Notes under the pieces: generated by a model
Told to the model about the DNA's origin: nothing
Databases searched by the model: none
The model's input: the letters and a program-made list of their open reading frames with translations, nothing else
Shown: piece after piece, positions 55,446 through 63,350 of the stretch
Layout: each line of letters begins with the position of its first letter
How positions within the stretch are numbered: the stretch's first letter is position 1
Assembly (NCBI GenBank): GCA_945897725.1
Contig: CAMDFR010000005.1
Location: 62,001 to 126,000, forward strand
Source: Chitinophaga pinensis
Lineage (GTDB): Bacteria > Bacteroidota > Bacteroidia > Chitinophagales > CAMDFR01
Reading direction: 5' to 3'
DNA length: 64,000 nt
Program-made: the position numbers and the translations under genes

Positions 55446-56288
55446 CTATTTATTTAAAATAAATTTCTTGGTCATAGAATTTTTACCATCTTTTATGGTA
55501 AAGAAATAGATGCCATTATTTAATGATTTAGTGTTTAAATTCACTTGGTTGTCACCAGCGTTCACTTCTACTTTTTCACTAGACATGATTTCACCAATTG
55601 TATTAGTGATGATGGTTTCATAAGAACCACTGTTATCAGAACTGAAAGTCACTACTGAATGCTCAGTTACAGGATTTGGTGCAATTTCAAAAGAAGTGAA
55701 TGCATTCGTTACTTTCGCAATTCCAGTAAAGTCATTCGTTCGACAAGATGATGTTTTATTTACGGCAGTCCTGCTAGTGTCTATTGGCGCGCAAGTACTT
55801 GAAGAAGCACCTACTCTAAAGAATACTTCAAATGCTGATCCTAAGCCTGGGATTAAACTTGCATCAGGATAAGTTCCAGAAATCAAACTAGTACTTATTG
55901 TTACTGCTATTTTAAGTTTGTATTGGCCAGCTGGGTCAGAAGTAGTTCCTGCAATTTTCATACATCCTCTAGCTGGAACTGTTGGAGTGGTAACGTAGGT
56001 TCTATCAGCTCTATCAAAGCCATAACCAATACCACATGGTAAGTTACTGATTGAATCCACACGAATAGAATATACATGCACTGTAGTCGATAAACTAGTA
56101 ATGTACACTGAATCTGGTGCATAAATCTGAATCGTTTGGTCATAGGCATTTCCAGCACTTGCACAAGGAATTGAATCGCCCAAAGGAGATAAGCCTAATA
56201 CGGTGTTTGAAAAGTCTGGACTACACTGTGCATTAGATTTCATTATAAAAAGAAAGCTAAGCATGCTTAGAGTAAAAAGTTTTTTCAT
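55446..56288 (-). CDS. Secreted T9SS type A protein, paralogue b
   Basis: 280 residues from ATG 56288 (MKKLFTLSMLSF...SNAQ signal peptide; upstream in-frame ATG codons to 56354 add non-conserved sequence). Central domain: CSPDFSNTVLGLSP, SISNLPCGIGYGFDR, CMKIAGTTSDPAGQYKLKI, parallel to paralogue a. The C-terminal T9SS type A domain has FEIAPNPVTEHSVVTF and NNGIYFFTIKDGKNS. Function unknown; perhaps a surface ligand-binding module. Confidence 0.85.
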   Translation of the reverse strand: MKKLFTLSMLSFLFIMKSNAQCSPDFSNTVLGLSPLGDSIPCASAGNAYDQTIQIYAPDSVYITSLSTTVHVYSIRVDSISNLPCGIGYGFDRADRTYVTTPTVPARGCMKIAGTTSDPAGQYKLKIAVTISTSLISGTYPDASLIPGLGSAFEVFFRVGASSSTCAPIDTSRTAVNKTSSCRTNDFTGIAKVTNAFTSFEIAPNPVTEHSVVTFSSDNSGSYETIITNTIGEIMSSEKVEVNAGDNQVNLNTKSLNNGIYFFTIKDGKNSMTKKFILNK

Positions 56289-56397
56289 TGTTAATTTATG
56301 GTTTATATATTTTAAAATCAATGTAAATATACCAAACATTATAGAGGGTATCATATCAATCTACAAAAAAATATTCACCTTACACTTGTTGAAAACT

Positions 56398-56431
56398 AAG
56401 AAGGTGAAGCCAACCGAGACTTCACCTTCTT
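56398..56431 (-). terminator. Rho-independent terminator
   Basis: AAGAAGGTGAAG / CTTCACCTTCTT, 12-bp arms with a 10-nt loop, T-rich on the minus-strand 3' side. It ends the transcript of the 56454-58307 gene. Confidence 0.85.
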
Positions 56432-56453
56432 ATTCTAATTCAAAAATAGTTTT

Positions 56454-58307
56454 CTATTGAATAATAATTTTTCCTGATGAGGAAGAGCGTTTTGAAACTA
56501 CATGAAGAAAGTACAATCCTTTCTCTAAAGACGATAAATCGATTTGTTTCGTATAGGCGCCTTTAAAATTATTCAGGTTCTCAGTATAGACAATATGACC
56601 AACCACATCTACGATGCTTATCTCATAATTGTCTTTTTGTGTAACATCAAATTTAACCATGAAATTTCCTTCACTTGGATTAGGATAAATAGATAACACT
56701 GATGTAGATTGGGTGACATCATTGATTCCAGAAACCACTATGGCAGAAGAAGTAGCACCACATCTTGGAAGACCTGGATTAAAAATATGACAAGTATAAG
56801 CACCGTCGCCAACATAATTCAAGACCACACCATGCTCGCCCGGAATTAATACTCCGTCTTTGTACCACTCTACCGTATAACCTGGACCTGGGTAATTTGT
56901 GTTTGCTATCTGACCCGGTGCAACCACTGCTATGGATACGTTAGACACATTGCTAAACATGGTTAGTGCAGATGCATCTGAGCTTGTAGAACAACCAGTT
57001 GCTGCATTTTGAATCGCTACTGAATAAACGCCAGTTGCTGTAGCACGAAGAAATGAGTCATTGGCTAATGCAATATCAACCCCATCTTTTTTCCACTGAA
57101 AACTATAGCCCATTCCATAATTTACTGTAATGAGGGCAGTATCACCAGTACAAATACTATCATCTGAAATAGAAGTAATACCCGGTGCTGGTAAATCATT
57201 AATATTTAAAGAAACAGTGTCGTAAAATATTTGGTAAGGAACAGTGTCAAACTGAACCTGAATAGAATTGGATCCTGAAATATAATTTACATTGCCCAAT
57301 CTAACAGGTAATTTATCAGTTATCACCAAATCATTAGGATCTAATCCAAACAATGAGCCATCGATATCTGTTAAGGTAAATCCAATGGTATCTGTTCCTG
57401 GAGGAATGGTATCTCTTAATCCTGTCCATTCTGGAGCATTATTATTAGAAATTTCTGAAGTCGAATAACTAGTAGTGGTATTTTGAAAAACAAAGTCAGG
57501 TGAATATGGCCAACCAGCATACAACTCACCTGCGTCTCCACTCCATCTACCACCGTCTGTACTATTTACTTTCACTCTTATCAATCGGTATGCATATAAG
57601 GTTGTTTTTAGAGATGCGCGATAGGCAGTACCTGAAGGAAGATAGGTTTGAATGGTTGGATCCTTTAGGGTAGAAGTATTACCATTGCCAAATGTCCAAG
57701 CATATTTTACAGGATTCGTAGCAGAACTTATTGTAGCGTGAAAAGTTAAGTCTGTTGTATCACAAAAATTAACACCACCAGGTGTATAGTTAAAACTTGC
57801 AACACCACCTGCGGTATCAGGCAAAATTCTAACCGTGGTAGTATAGGTTTGAGCTTCTCCATAACGATCTCCCACACCACTTACATTGACGTCTGCTAGG
57901 ATGAATACGGTTAAGGTATACAATCCTGGTATTAAAGGGGTACCACAAACTCTTAAAGCGCCTAATTCATCTCCAGAACTTGGGTGATAGACACAACTTG
58001 GAATATTACATGCAAAATCTAGTCCAAGAGGCAATCCACCAATACCGTTGATGTGAATATTTAACAAGGTCACAGTTGCAACGATAGGGGTCGTAATATC
58101 AACACTTGGAGGCATCACAAAACTGACGTCTTGAGAATAGGGATGACCTGCCATACCTTGTGGCAATGAATCCTTGCAAATACCTCCACCAGAGGAGATT
58201 AACGAGGAATAGCAAACAGAATCAACTACTGCTCCAGAACACTGAGCATAAGAAGAACCATAGCTGATTAAAGAAAGGCATAAGAATAAGGAGAGAATTT
58301 TTTTCAT
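56454..58307 (-). CDS. Secreted T9SS type A protein with PKD and Ig-like modules, paralogue c
   Basis: 617 residues: signal peptide ending SYAQ (22), an N-terminal domain related to paralogues a and b (GIGGLPLGLDFACN, LRVCGTPLIPGLYTLTV), a PKD domain (VKYAWTFGNGNTSTLKDP, about 200-290), and a jelly-roll-like region. Two Ig-like modules follow (ICTGDTALITVNYG...YSFQWKKDG; YTVEWYKDG), then a T9SS type A domain (LSIYPNPSEGNFMV ... KGLYFLHVVSKR). Probably a surface binding protein. A strong promoter-like pair lies 137 bp upstream of its start. Confidence 0.88.
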   Translation of the reverse strand: MKKILSLFLCLSLISYGSSYAQCSGAVVDSVCYSSLISSGGGICKDSLPQGMAGHPYSQDVSFVMPPSVDITTPIVATVTLLNIHINGIGGLPLGLDFACNIPSCVYHPSSGDELGALRVCGTPLIPGLYTLTVFILADVNVSGVGDRYGEAQTYTTTVRILPDTAGGVASFNYTPGGVNFCDTTDLTFHATISSATNPVKYAWTFGNGNTSTLKDPTIQTYLPSGTAYRASLKTTLYAYRLIRVKVNSTDGGRWSGDAGELYAGWPYSPDFVFQNTTTSYSTSEISNNNAPEWTGLRDTIPPGTDTIGFTLTDIDGSLFGLDPNDLVITDKLPVRLGNVNYISGSNSIQVQFDTVPYQIFYDTVSLNINDLPAPGITSISDDSICTGDTALITVNYGMGYSFQWKKDGVDIALANDSFLRATATGVYSVAIQNAATGCSTSSDASALTMFSNVSNVSIAVVAPGQIANTNYPGPGYTVEWYKDGVLIPGEHGVVLNYVGDGAYTCHIFNPGLPRCGATSSAIVVSGINDVTQSTSVLSIYPNPSEGNFMVKFDVTQKDNYEISIVDVVGHIVYTENLNNFKGAYTKQIDLSSLEKGLYFLHVVSKRSSSSGKIIIQ

Positions 58308-58443
58308 ATTAAAAATGATTTAAAGGTTGATTGAATTTTGGTGTTGATTTATTGATTTACGATTTAATATTCACTGTTACGAATGATTACATGAGTCTAT
58401 CTTCAAAAGCTAAGTCTTGTTTCATGACGACCCCTTTTGACTC

Positions 58444-58474
58444 CAAAGCTACAATATAATATCTGAATTGCAAA
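58444..58474 (-). promoter_or_regulatory. Bacteroidota-type promoter (TTTG-N19-TAGCTTTG)
   Basis: On the minus strand, -33 TTTG (58474-58471) and a perfect -7 TAGCTTTG (58451-58444) are separated by exactly 19 nt. This points at the 56454-58307 gene with a leader of about 130 nt. It lies in the 293-bp divergent spacer. Confidence 0.65.
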
Positions 58475-58600
58475 ATGATGACCATTTAAGATTTTTGAGA
58501 TAAATTGATGACTAGGAGGGCAACCCCTTAAACAAAATAAGCGTCTTCTTTATGAAAATAAATATAACTTTACGCATCAATTTTAAACAAATCTATTATT

Positions 58601-59875
58601 ATGAAACAAAAACATTTACTCTTAGCATCGATTATTATCCTTAGTACCTTAGTATCAAAGGCACAGATTTTAAATAATACTCTAGATAATTGGGCACTTA
58701 AAACCACAAGCTTAGCTGCTTTCCCTCCAGTGATTCCAGGAGAAACACATACATATAATGATCCTATTGAATGGAGTACAAGCAATCAAGCCACTACCAA
58801 TAGTGCCTTAGGAAACGCTAGCTATGCAACACAAGATACCATTGTTAAATACGAAGGATATTCAAGTGCTCGTTTAGAAAGTAATGAAATTACCATTCCA
58901 TTAGTTGGAAGTTTTGTTATCCCAGGTCTTCTTGTAAATGGTAACTTTGTGATTGACCCTGCTGCATTTGCATCTGCTGGTGGTTTAGATCCTTTTAGTG
59001 TGCCTGGTTCTGGCAGTAGAGTTACTGGTCCAAAACCATCTAAATTTGTTGGATACTTCCAATACAATGGTGTAAGTGGTGATAGCTGTGAAATTGTGGC
59101 TGCATTGGTTACTTCTACAAGAACAGAAGTAGCAAGAGCAAGATTTACCTATAGCGGAACCACTAGCGGATTTGTATATTTTGAAGCTCCTTTTCAATAT
59201 GTTTCATGTGACCCTGTTGATACCATGATTATTATTGCTTCATCGTCACCTTTTAGCAGTGGACCTGGTTCTGGTTTTGATGGCTCAGTACTTTGGATTG
59301 ATAGTCTTGGTTTTTCGACAACACCAACAGTGAATGTACCTCCTCTAGTGGTAAACGACAATGTAACCACTACAAAAAATGTCCCAGTTACAACCACTAC
59401 ATTATTATCAAATGACGTCGATTGTGAAGGAACTACCTTAAGTTTAACCTCTGTGAGTGTGTTACCTTTGCATGGTTCCGCTACAGTTGCTGGAAATGAT
59501 GTAACCTATATTCCAACCTTAAACTATTTTGGTGCAGACCAGTACACTTATGTTGTAAGTGATGGAGGTGGGGCAAGTGCAACGGGGGTCGTTGACATCG
59601 TTGTAAATGATAATGTTGGCATTGACGAAGTATCAAATACACAAATTCTTACTTTCCCAAATCCTGCCAATACACAGTATACATTCAATGTTAGCAACAA
59701 GCAAATATCTTCGTACAAAATGATGGATATTGCTGGAAATACGATCATGGTAGGAAAAGCTACTAGCGGAAATAACAGCATCGAAACTTCTTCTTTTACA
59801 AATGGTATATATATCTTAACTATCTACAATAATAATTCAATAGTAGGCACTGTAAAAGTGAATATCCAACACTAG
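58601..59875 (+). CDS. Secreted T9SS type A protein with Ig-like (cadherin-type) domain
   Basis: 424 residues: signal peptide ending SKAQ (about 22), an N-terminal PCMD-like/carbohydrate-binding beta sandwich (ILNNTLDNWA, VKYEGYSSARLES, FVGYFQYNGVSGDSCEI, VLWIDSLGF), an Ig-like/VCBS-type domain at about 250-345 (VNDNVTTTKNVPVT, LLSNDVDCEG, YFGADQYTYVVSDG), then a T9SS type A domain (LTFPNPANTQYTFNV ... NGIYILTIYNN). The N-terminal sandwich pattern is typical of Bacteroidota glycan-binding or adhesion proteins; its ligand is unknown. Divergent from paralogue c and with its own terminator. Confidence 0.86.
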   Translation: MKQKHLLLASIIILSTLVSKAQILNNTLDNWALKTTSLAAFPPVIPGETHTYNDPIEWSTSNQATTNSALGNASYATQDTIVKYEGYSSARLESNEITIPLVGSFVIPGLLVNGNFVIDPAAFASAGGLDPFSVPGSGSRVTGPKPSKFVGYFQYNGVSGDSCEIVAALVTSTRTEVARARFTYSGTTSGFVYFEAPFQYVSCDPVDTMIIIASSSPFSSGPGSGFDGSVLWIDSLGFSTTPTVNVPPLVVNDNVTTTKNVPVTTTTLLSNDVDCEGTTLSLTSVSVLPLHGSATVAGNDVTYIPTLNYFGADQYTYVVSDGGGASATGVVDIVVNDNVGIDEVSNTQILTFPNPANTQYTFNVSNKQISSYKMMDIAGNTIMVGKATSGNNSIETSSFTNGIYILTIYNNNSIVGTVKVNIQH

Positions 59876-59895
59876 AATTAAATAGACTAAATATA

Positions 59896-59925
59896 AAAAC
59901 CCTTCACAAATGAAGGGTTTTTTTA
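59896..59925 (+). terminator. Rho-independent terminator
   Basis: AAAACCCTTCA / TGAAGGGTTTT with loop CAAA, followed by a T run, 21 bp after the stop. Confidence 0.92.
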
Positions 59926-60012
59926 TGCCCTATTTTACAAGACAATCAACTTCGTGACCAAAAGATAATCGGATTACAAAAACAAATAAAAAGTATGGTT
60001 GATAGAACAATT

Positions 60013-60115
60013 TGCGCAAGGGACAGAAAGCAGTACCTCGTACTGCAAATGGCCCGACAGCGGCAGACCAGAATTATTGCCTTATTGTCGATTATGACCT
60101 GCCGTTGATGCGCCC
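60013..60115 (-). repeat. Structured dispersed element, copy E
   Basis: On the minus strand: 5' box GGGCGC, long hairpin 1 (CGGCAG / CTGCCG), centre TGTCGGGCCATTTG, hairpin 2 GCAGTAC-GAG-GTACTGC, 3' box TTCTGTCCCTTGCGCA. It begins 7 bp after the stop of the YcxB-like gene, on the same strand. It is the longest copy (103 nt) because of an expanded first hairpin. Confidence 0.7.
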
Positions 60116-60122
60116 AACCTAT

Positions 60123-60620
60123 TTACTTAATATTGCACTTCAAGTTATGCTCCATGGCAATGCCTTTCATCAGATCGAAGAGGTAAATTTTGTCGACTTC
60201 ATCCACTGTTTCAAGTGAAACATAATAAGCCGTTACTCTTGTGTTGTATAGAACAAGGAAATTATTGACATGCGCTATTTTGAGAATATTTTTCCAGTCG
60301 GTGGAGAAGAAAAAAGACTGACCGCCAATAATAAACTTGTCTGCAGAAATTTCAACTTCTGTAGGCTCCTGAATGGCTGCCGAAGTTTTATAAGCATGTA
60401 AAATATTTCTGTACATCAAAAATGGAATGAGCACTATGTATAAAATGACTCCTGGCAACAAAAATGTATAATCCATGGTACCGTATAAATTATAACCCAG
60501 CATGGCTAAGATGAAAATAAAAAACAAAAATCTGATGCCCCAATTTTTTAGCAATGTCCGAAGTTGAACATGGATAAAATCACTTTTTTTAATTTCATTT
60601 CTGATGATGATACTTTTCAT
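60123..60620 (-). CDS. YcxB-like membrane protein
   Basis: 165-residue protein with two central hydrophobic helices (WGIRFLFFIFILAMLGYN; FLLPGVILYIVLIPFLMY) and a C-terminal soluble domain: VEISADKFIIGGQSFFFSTDW, then IAHVNNFLVLYNT. This order matches the YcxB-like family. Function unknown. ATG 60620 follows a spacer of 147 bp from der. Structured element E starts almost at its stop. Confidence 0.65.
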   Translation of the reverse strand: MKSIIIRNEIKKSDFIHVQLRTLLKNWGIRFLFFIFILAMLGYNLYGTMDYTFLLPGVILYIVLIPFLMYRNILHAYKTSAAIQEPTEVEISADKFIIGGQSFFFSTDWKNILKIAHVNNFLVLYNTRVTAYYVSLETVDEVDKIYLFDLMKGIAMEHNLKCNIK

Positions 60621-60767
60621 CCGATTGACTTAAAGAGGTTAAAGAAAAAGCTAAATGATGCTGTATTGTCCTTTTACATTTCAATCAAAAAAGGCTAATG
60701 ATGCATCTTTAATTGAGATGCCCTTGGCCTCTTTAAATATATTCAAATACTTGCTGAGCAAAGAAAA

Positions 60768-62072
60768 TTAGCTTTCTCTGAAAAACATATTCAAGACAAC
60801 ACCAGTAAAATCATATTTCTTTCTAAAGAATTTTTCTAAGAAATTTTTGTAGGAATCTTGAATGTATTTAGGATGATTGCAAAAGAAAATAAAGGTTGGT
60901 GTTTGCGCTGGTATCTGCGTTACATACTTAATGCTCACCATCTTTCCTTTTAAAGAAGGAGGTGGTTGTATGGCTAATGCTTCCTCTAATAAATTATTTA
61001 AAACAGAAGTTGTCACTTTCGTTTTTCTCTTTTCACAAATTTCTAATGCTAAATCAAGACCCTTTAAAATCCTTTGTTTTTCGTGCACAGAAGTAAAAAG
61101 AATGGAAATATCGTTATGCGGTTTTAATTTCTCTTTCAATGCAATTTCCCAATCTCTTGCTGTATTGGTTTCTTTGACAATCAAGTCCCATTTATTCACC
61201 AACATCACAATGCCTTTACCTTTGGTATGAGCCAATCGAAAAATAGCTAAATCTTGTTGTGTAAGACCTACCGTAGCATCAATCATCAGGATACAAACAT
61301 CGGATTCGTCGATAGAATTGATGGAACGAATCGTACTGTAGAATTCAAGATTCTCATGAACATTTGCTTTCTTTCGCAAGCCCGCCGTATCAATCAACAT
61401 AATATCTTTGTTGAATTTGGTAAAACGTGTATGCACCGAATCGCGAGTGGTACCAGCAATTTCGGTCACAATATTTCTATCTTCACCGATGAAAGCATTT
61501 ACGATAGAGGATTTCCCAACATTCGGCTGACCGATAATCGCAATTTTAGGAATATCTAATTGTTCCCACTCTTCGTCAGGTTTAATTTTAAATGAGATCG
61601 CATCCATCATATCACCAGTGCCAGAGCCACTCATGGCTGCGATAAAGAAATTATCCTTAAAACCTAGACGGTAAAACTCATTCGCATCTAATTGACGGCT
61701 ATTATTATCTACTTTATTCACTACCACGAAAACGTCTTTCTTGCTTCTTCTGAGTAGCTTGGCGACATCATCATCTAAGTCTGTGATACCTGTGATAACA
61801 TCCAGTACAAACAAAATGATGTCTGACTGTGAAATTGCTATTTGCACTTGTTCTCTAATCGCTTTTTCAAAAATCTCATCGCTATGCGCGACAAAACCAC
61901 CAGTGTCTATGACATTGAACTTTTTGCCACCCCATTCACTTTCTCCATAAATTCTGTCTCGTGTCACCCCACTCACGTCATCTACAATTGACTTCTTTTC
62001 TCCAATCAAACGATTGAAAAGAGTAGATTTTCCTACATTCGGACGACCAATAATTGCTACTGTAAAACCCAT
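60768..62072 (-). CDS. der: Ribosome biogenesis GTPase Der
   Basis: 434-residue double GTPase (EngA) that acts in 50S subunit assembly. Two G-domains in tandem: first P-loop GRPNVGKS (9-16), DTGG (56-59), NKVD (119-122); second P-loop GQPNVGKS (181-188), DTAGLRKK, NKWD. A C-terminal KH-like domain follows (PPPSLKGKMVSIKYVTQ, TFIFFCNHPKYI). Length and motif order are canonical. No partner gene is adjacent. Confidence 0.97.
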   Translation of the reverse strand: MGFTVAIIGRPNVGKSTLFNRLIGEKKSIVDDVSGVTRDRIYGESEWGGKKFNVIDTGGFVAHSDEIFEKAIREQVQIAISQSDIILFVLDVITGITDLDDDVAKLLRRSKKDVFVVVNKVDNNSRQLDANEFYRLGFKDNFFIAAMSGSGTGDMMDAISFKIKPDEEWEQLDIPKIAIIGQPNVGKSSIVNAFIGEDRNIVTEIAGTTRDSVHTRFTKFNKDIMLIDTAGLRKKANVHENLEFYSTIRSINSIDESDVCILMIDATVGLTQQDLAIFRLAHTKGKGIVMLVNKWDLIVKETNTARDWEIALKEKLKPHNDISILFTSVHEKQRILKGLDLALEICEKRKTKVTTSVLNNLLEEALAIQPPPSLKGKMVSIKYVTQIPAQTPTFIFFCNHPKYIQDSYKNFLEKFFRKKYDFTGVVLNMFFRES

Positions 62073-62242
62073 TTTTATATTTCCTTTTAAACAATCAAAA
62101 TCAATTGTTTACTAATTGAAAGGCAAAGGTAAAGATTTAAGATGGATTATTCTGTTTATAATGACGAATAAAGCCTTTGAATAGGTTGAAAAAGAAGTCT
62201 TTTCAAGCGTATAAAGTCTTTCTTTAGCAAAGAAAAGCTATA

Positions 62243-63253
62243 TTATAAATGCTTCAAAAATGCCATCGTATCTACATTATCGGCATAATCACTTAAAGAG
62301 GGGCTTTGAGAGCTACCCAAAGGAAGGACTGCAACGGTAGCTAGAGCAAAGTCCGCAAGCACACATTGAATTTGATCTTGGTGTAAGGAAATATCTGCTG
62401 CTACTTCATCCAAATTATTATAAAATTGATAATGCAGTTCAGCAATGCGCGAGGCAAAACTGCTATCTTCCCTCAACATGCAGAAATCATTGGCCAAATG
62501 AGGCGTAGCATTCATCAACAGCAAGGTCCGATTGTAATCATAATTGTTCATGAATTTAGAATGCTGATGTAAGAATTCATATTTCTTAAAGTGTGGAAAC
62601 AATATGGTTAGATCATATCCTCTGGGAACATACAACTTCGACACATTTCTGCATCCCAAACCGAAAAACATAAAAATATCAACTGCTAATTTTTCTAACT
62701 GAGTGGCTGATTCATCACCATTTAAAATGGCAACTGAGTTTCTATTTTTCCTTAGTATAGAAGGGATGGATTTAAAATAATACTCAAAGTATCTATTGCT
62801 ATTGTCGCTTCCAGTTGCAATAACCGCATCCACATTTTTTAAGGTTTGCACCATAGACATCTGTTCCTTGAGACCAGTATCAAAATCTCCTAATATTTGA
62901 AGAAAATAAAGCATCAATACCTCATCTTTACTCGACAACTTCACTTGTATGTGAAAGCCTTGGATATAAGCACAGATAAAATCGTGTATGCCAACCAGAG
63001 GAATATTTCCAGCCATGATGATTCCAATACTTTTGCCTCCGCTCCTCTCCTCAAAATTATATTTTGTGAGCCAAGAATTGAGCTTTGCTTCATTCAAATA
63101 AGTGTCAACAATGGCATCGATGGAAGCCATGATAAAATCTAGGGTAAACCATTGATTTTTGGCTTTTGCAAACAAATAGGTCTCATTGTCAATTGTATTT
63201 TGTTGCTTCAGGCGAAGCCCTGTATTCACTAAATTACTTATTCTATTCGGCAT
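62243..63253 (-). CDS. LuxC-type acyl-CoA reductase
   Basis: 336-residue member of the LuxC/aldehyde dehydrogenase superfamily common in Bacteroidota; reduces acyl-CoA or acyl thioesters to aldehyde with NADPH. Visible: IGIIMAGNIPLVGIHDFI (nucleotide-binding region), VIATGSDNSNRYFEYYF, and FGLGCRNVSKLYVP with presumed catalytic Cys201. The gene is divergent from ddl with a 97-bp spacer. Its physiological product (fatty aldehyde for wax or plasmalogen-like lipids) is not known. Confidence 0.82.
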   Translation of the reverse strand: MPNRISNLVNTGLRLKQQNTIDNETYLFAKAKNQWFTLDFIMASIDAIVDTYLNEAKLNSWLTKYNFEERSGGKSIGIIMAGNIPLVGIHDFICAYIQGFHIQVKLSSKDEVLMLYFLQILGDFDTGLKEQMSMVQTLKNVDAVIATGSDNSNRYFEYYFKSIPSILRKNRNSVAILNGDESATQLEKLAVDIFMFFGLGCRNVSKLYVPRGYDLTILFPHFKKYEFLHQHSKFMNNYDYNRTLLLMNATPHLANDFCMLREDSSFASRIAELHYQFYNNLDEVAADISLHQDQIQCVLADFALATVAVLPLGSSQSPSLSDYADNVDTMAFLKHL

Positions 63254-63350
63254 GTGTATATCTTGTATTTTATGGCGACCTTTCTATATCGAAATTTGCA
63301 ATAAGCAAAAGAAACGAACGTTTTATTATTGATTCAATCCATGCAAAGTT

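Noticed and set aside
7335-60115. Reading the five structured elements as CRISPR repeats or tRNA-like genes
   Set aside because: They are widely dispersed with no regular spacers, and lack tRNA anticodon/T-arm features or a CCA end.
60570-60767. Possible small + strand gene with a poly-A frameshift near 60690 (HPIDLKRLKKKL ... IFKYLLSKEN)
   Set aside because: It overlaps the start of the YcxB-like gene in antisense, is low in complexity, and shows no recognisable family; TTAAAGAGG / CCTCTTTAA flanking repeats may be chance.
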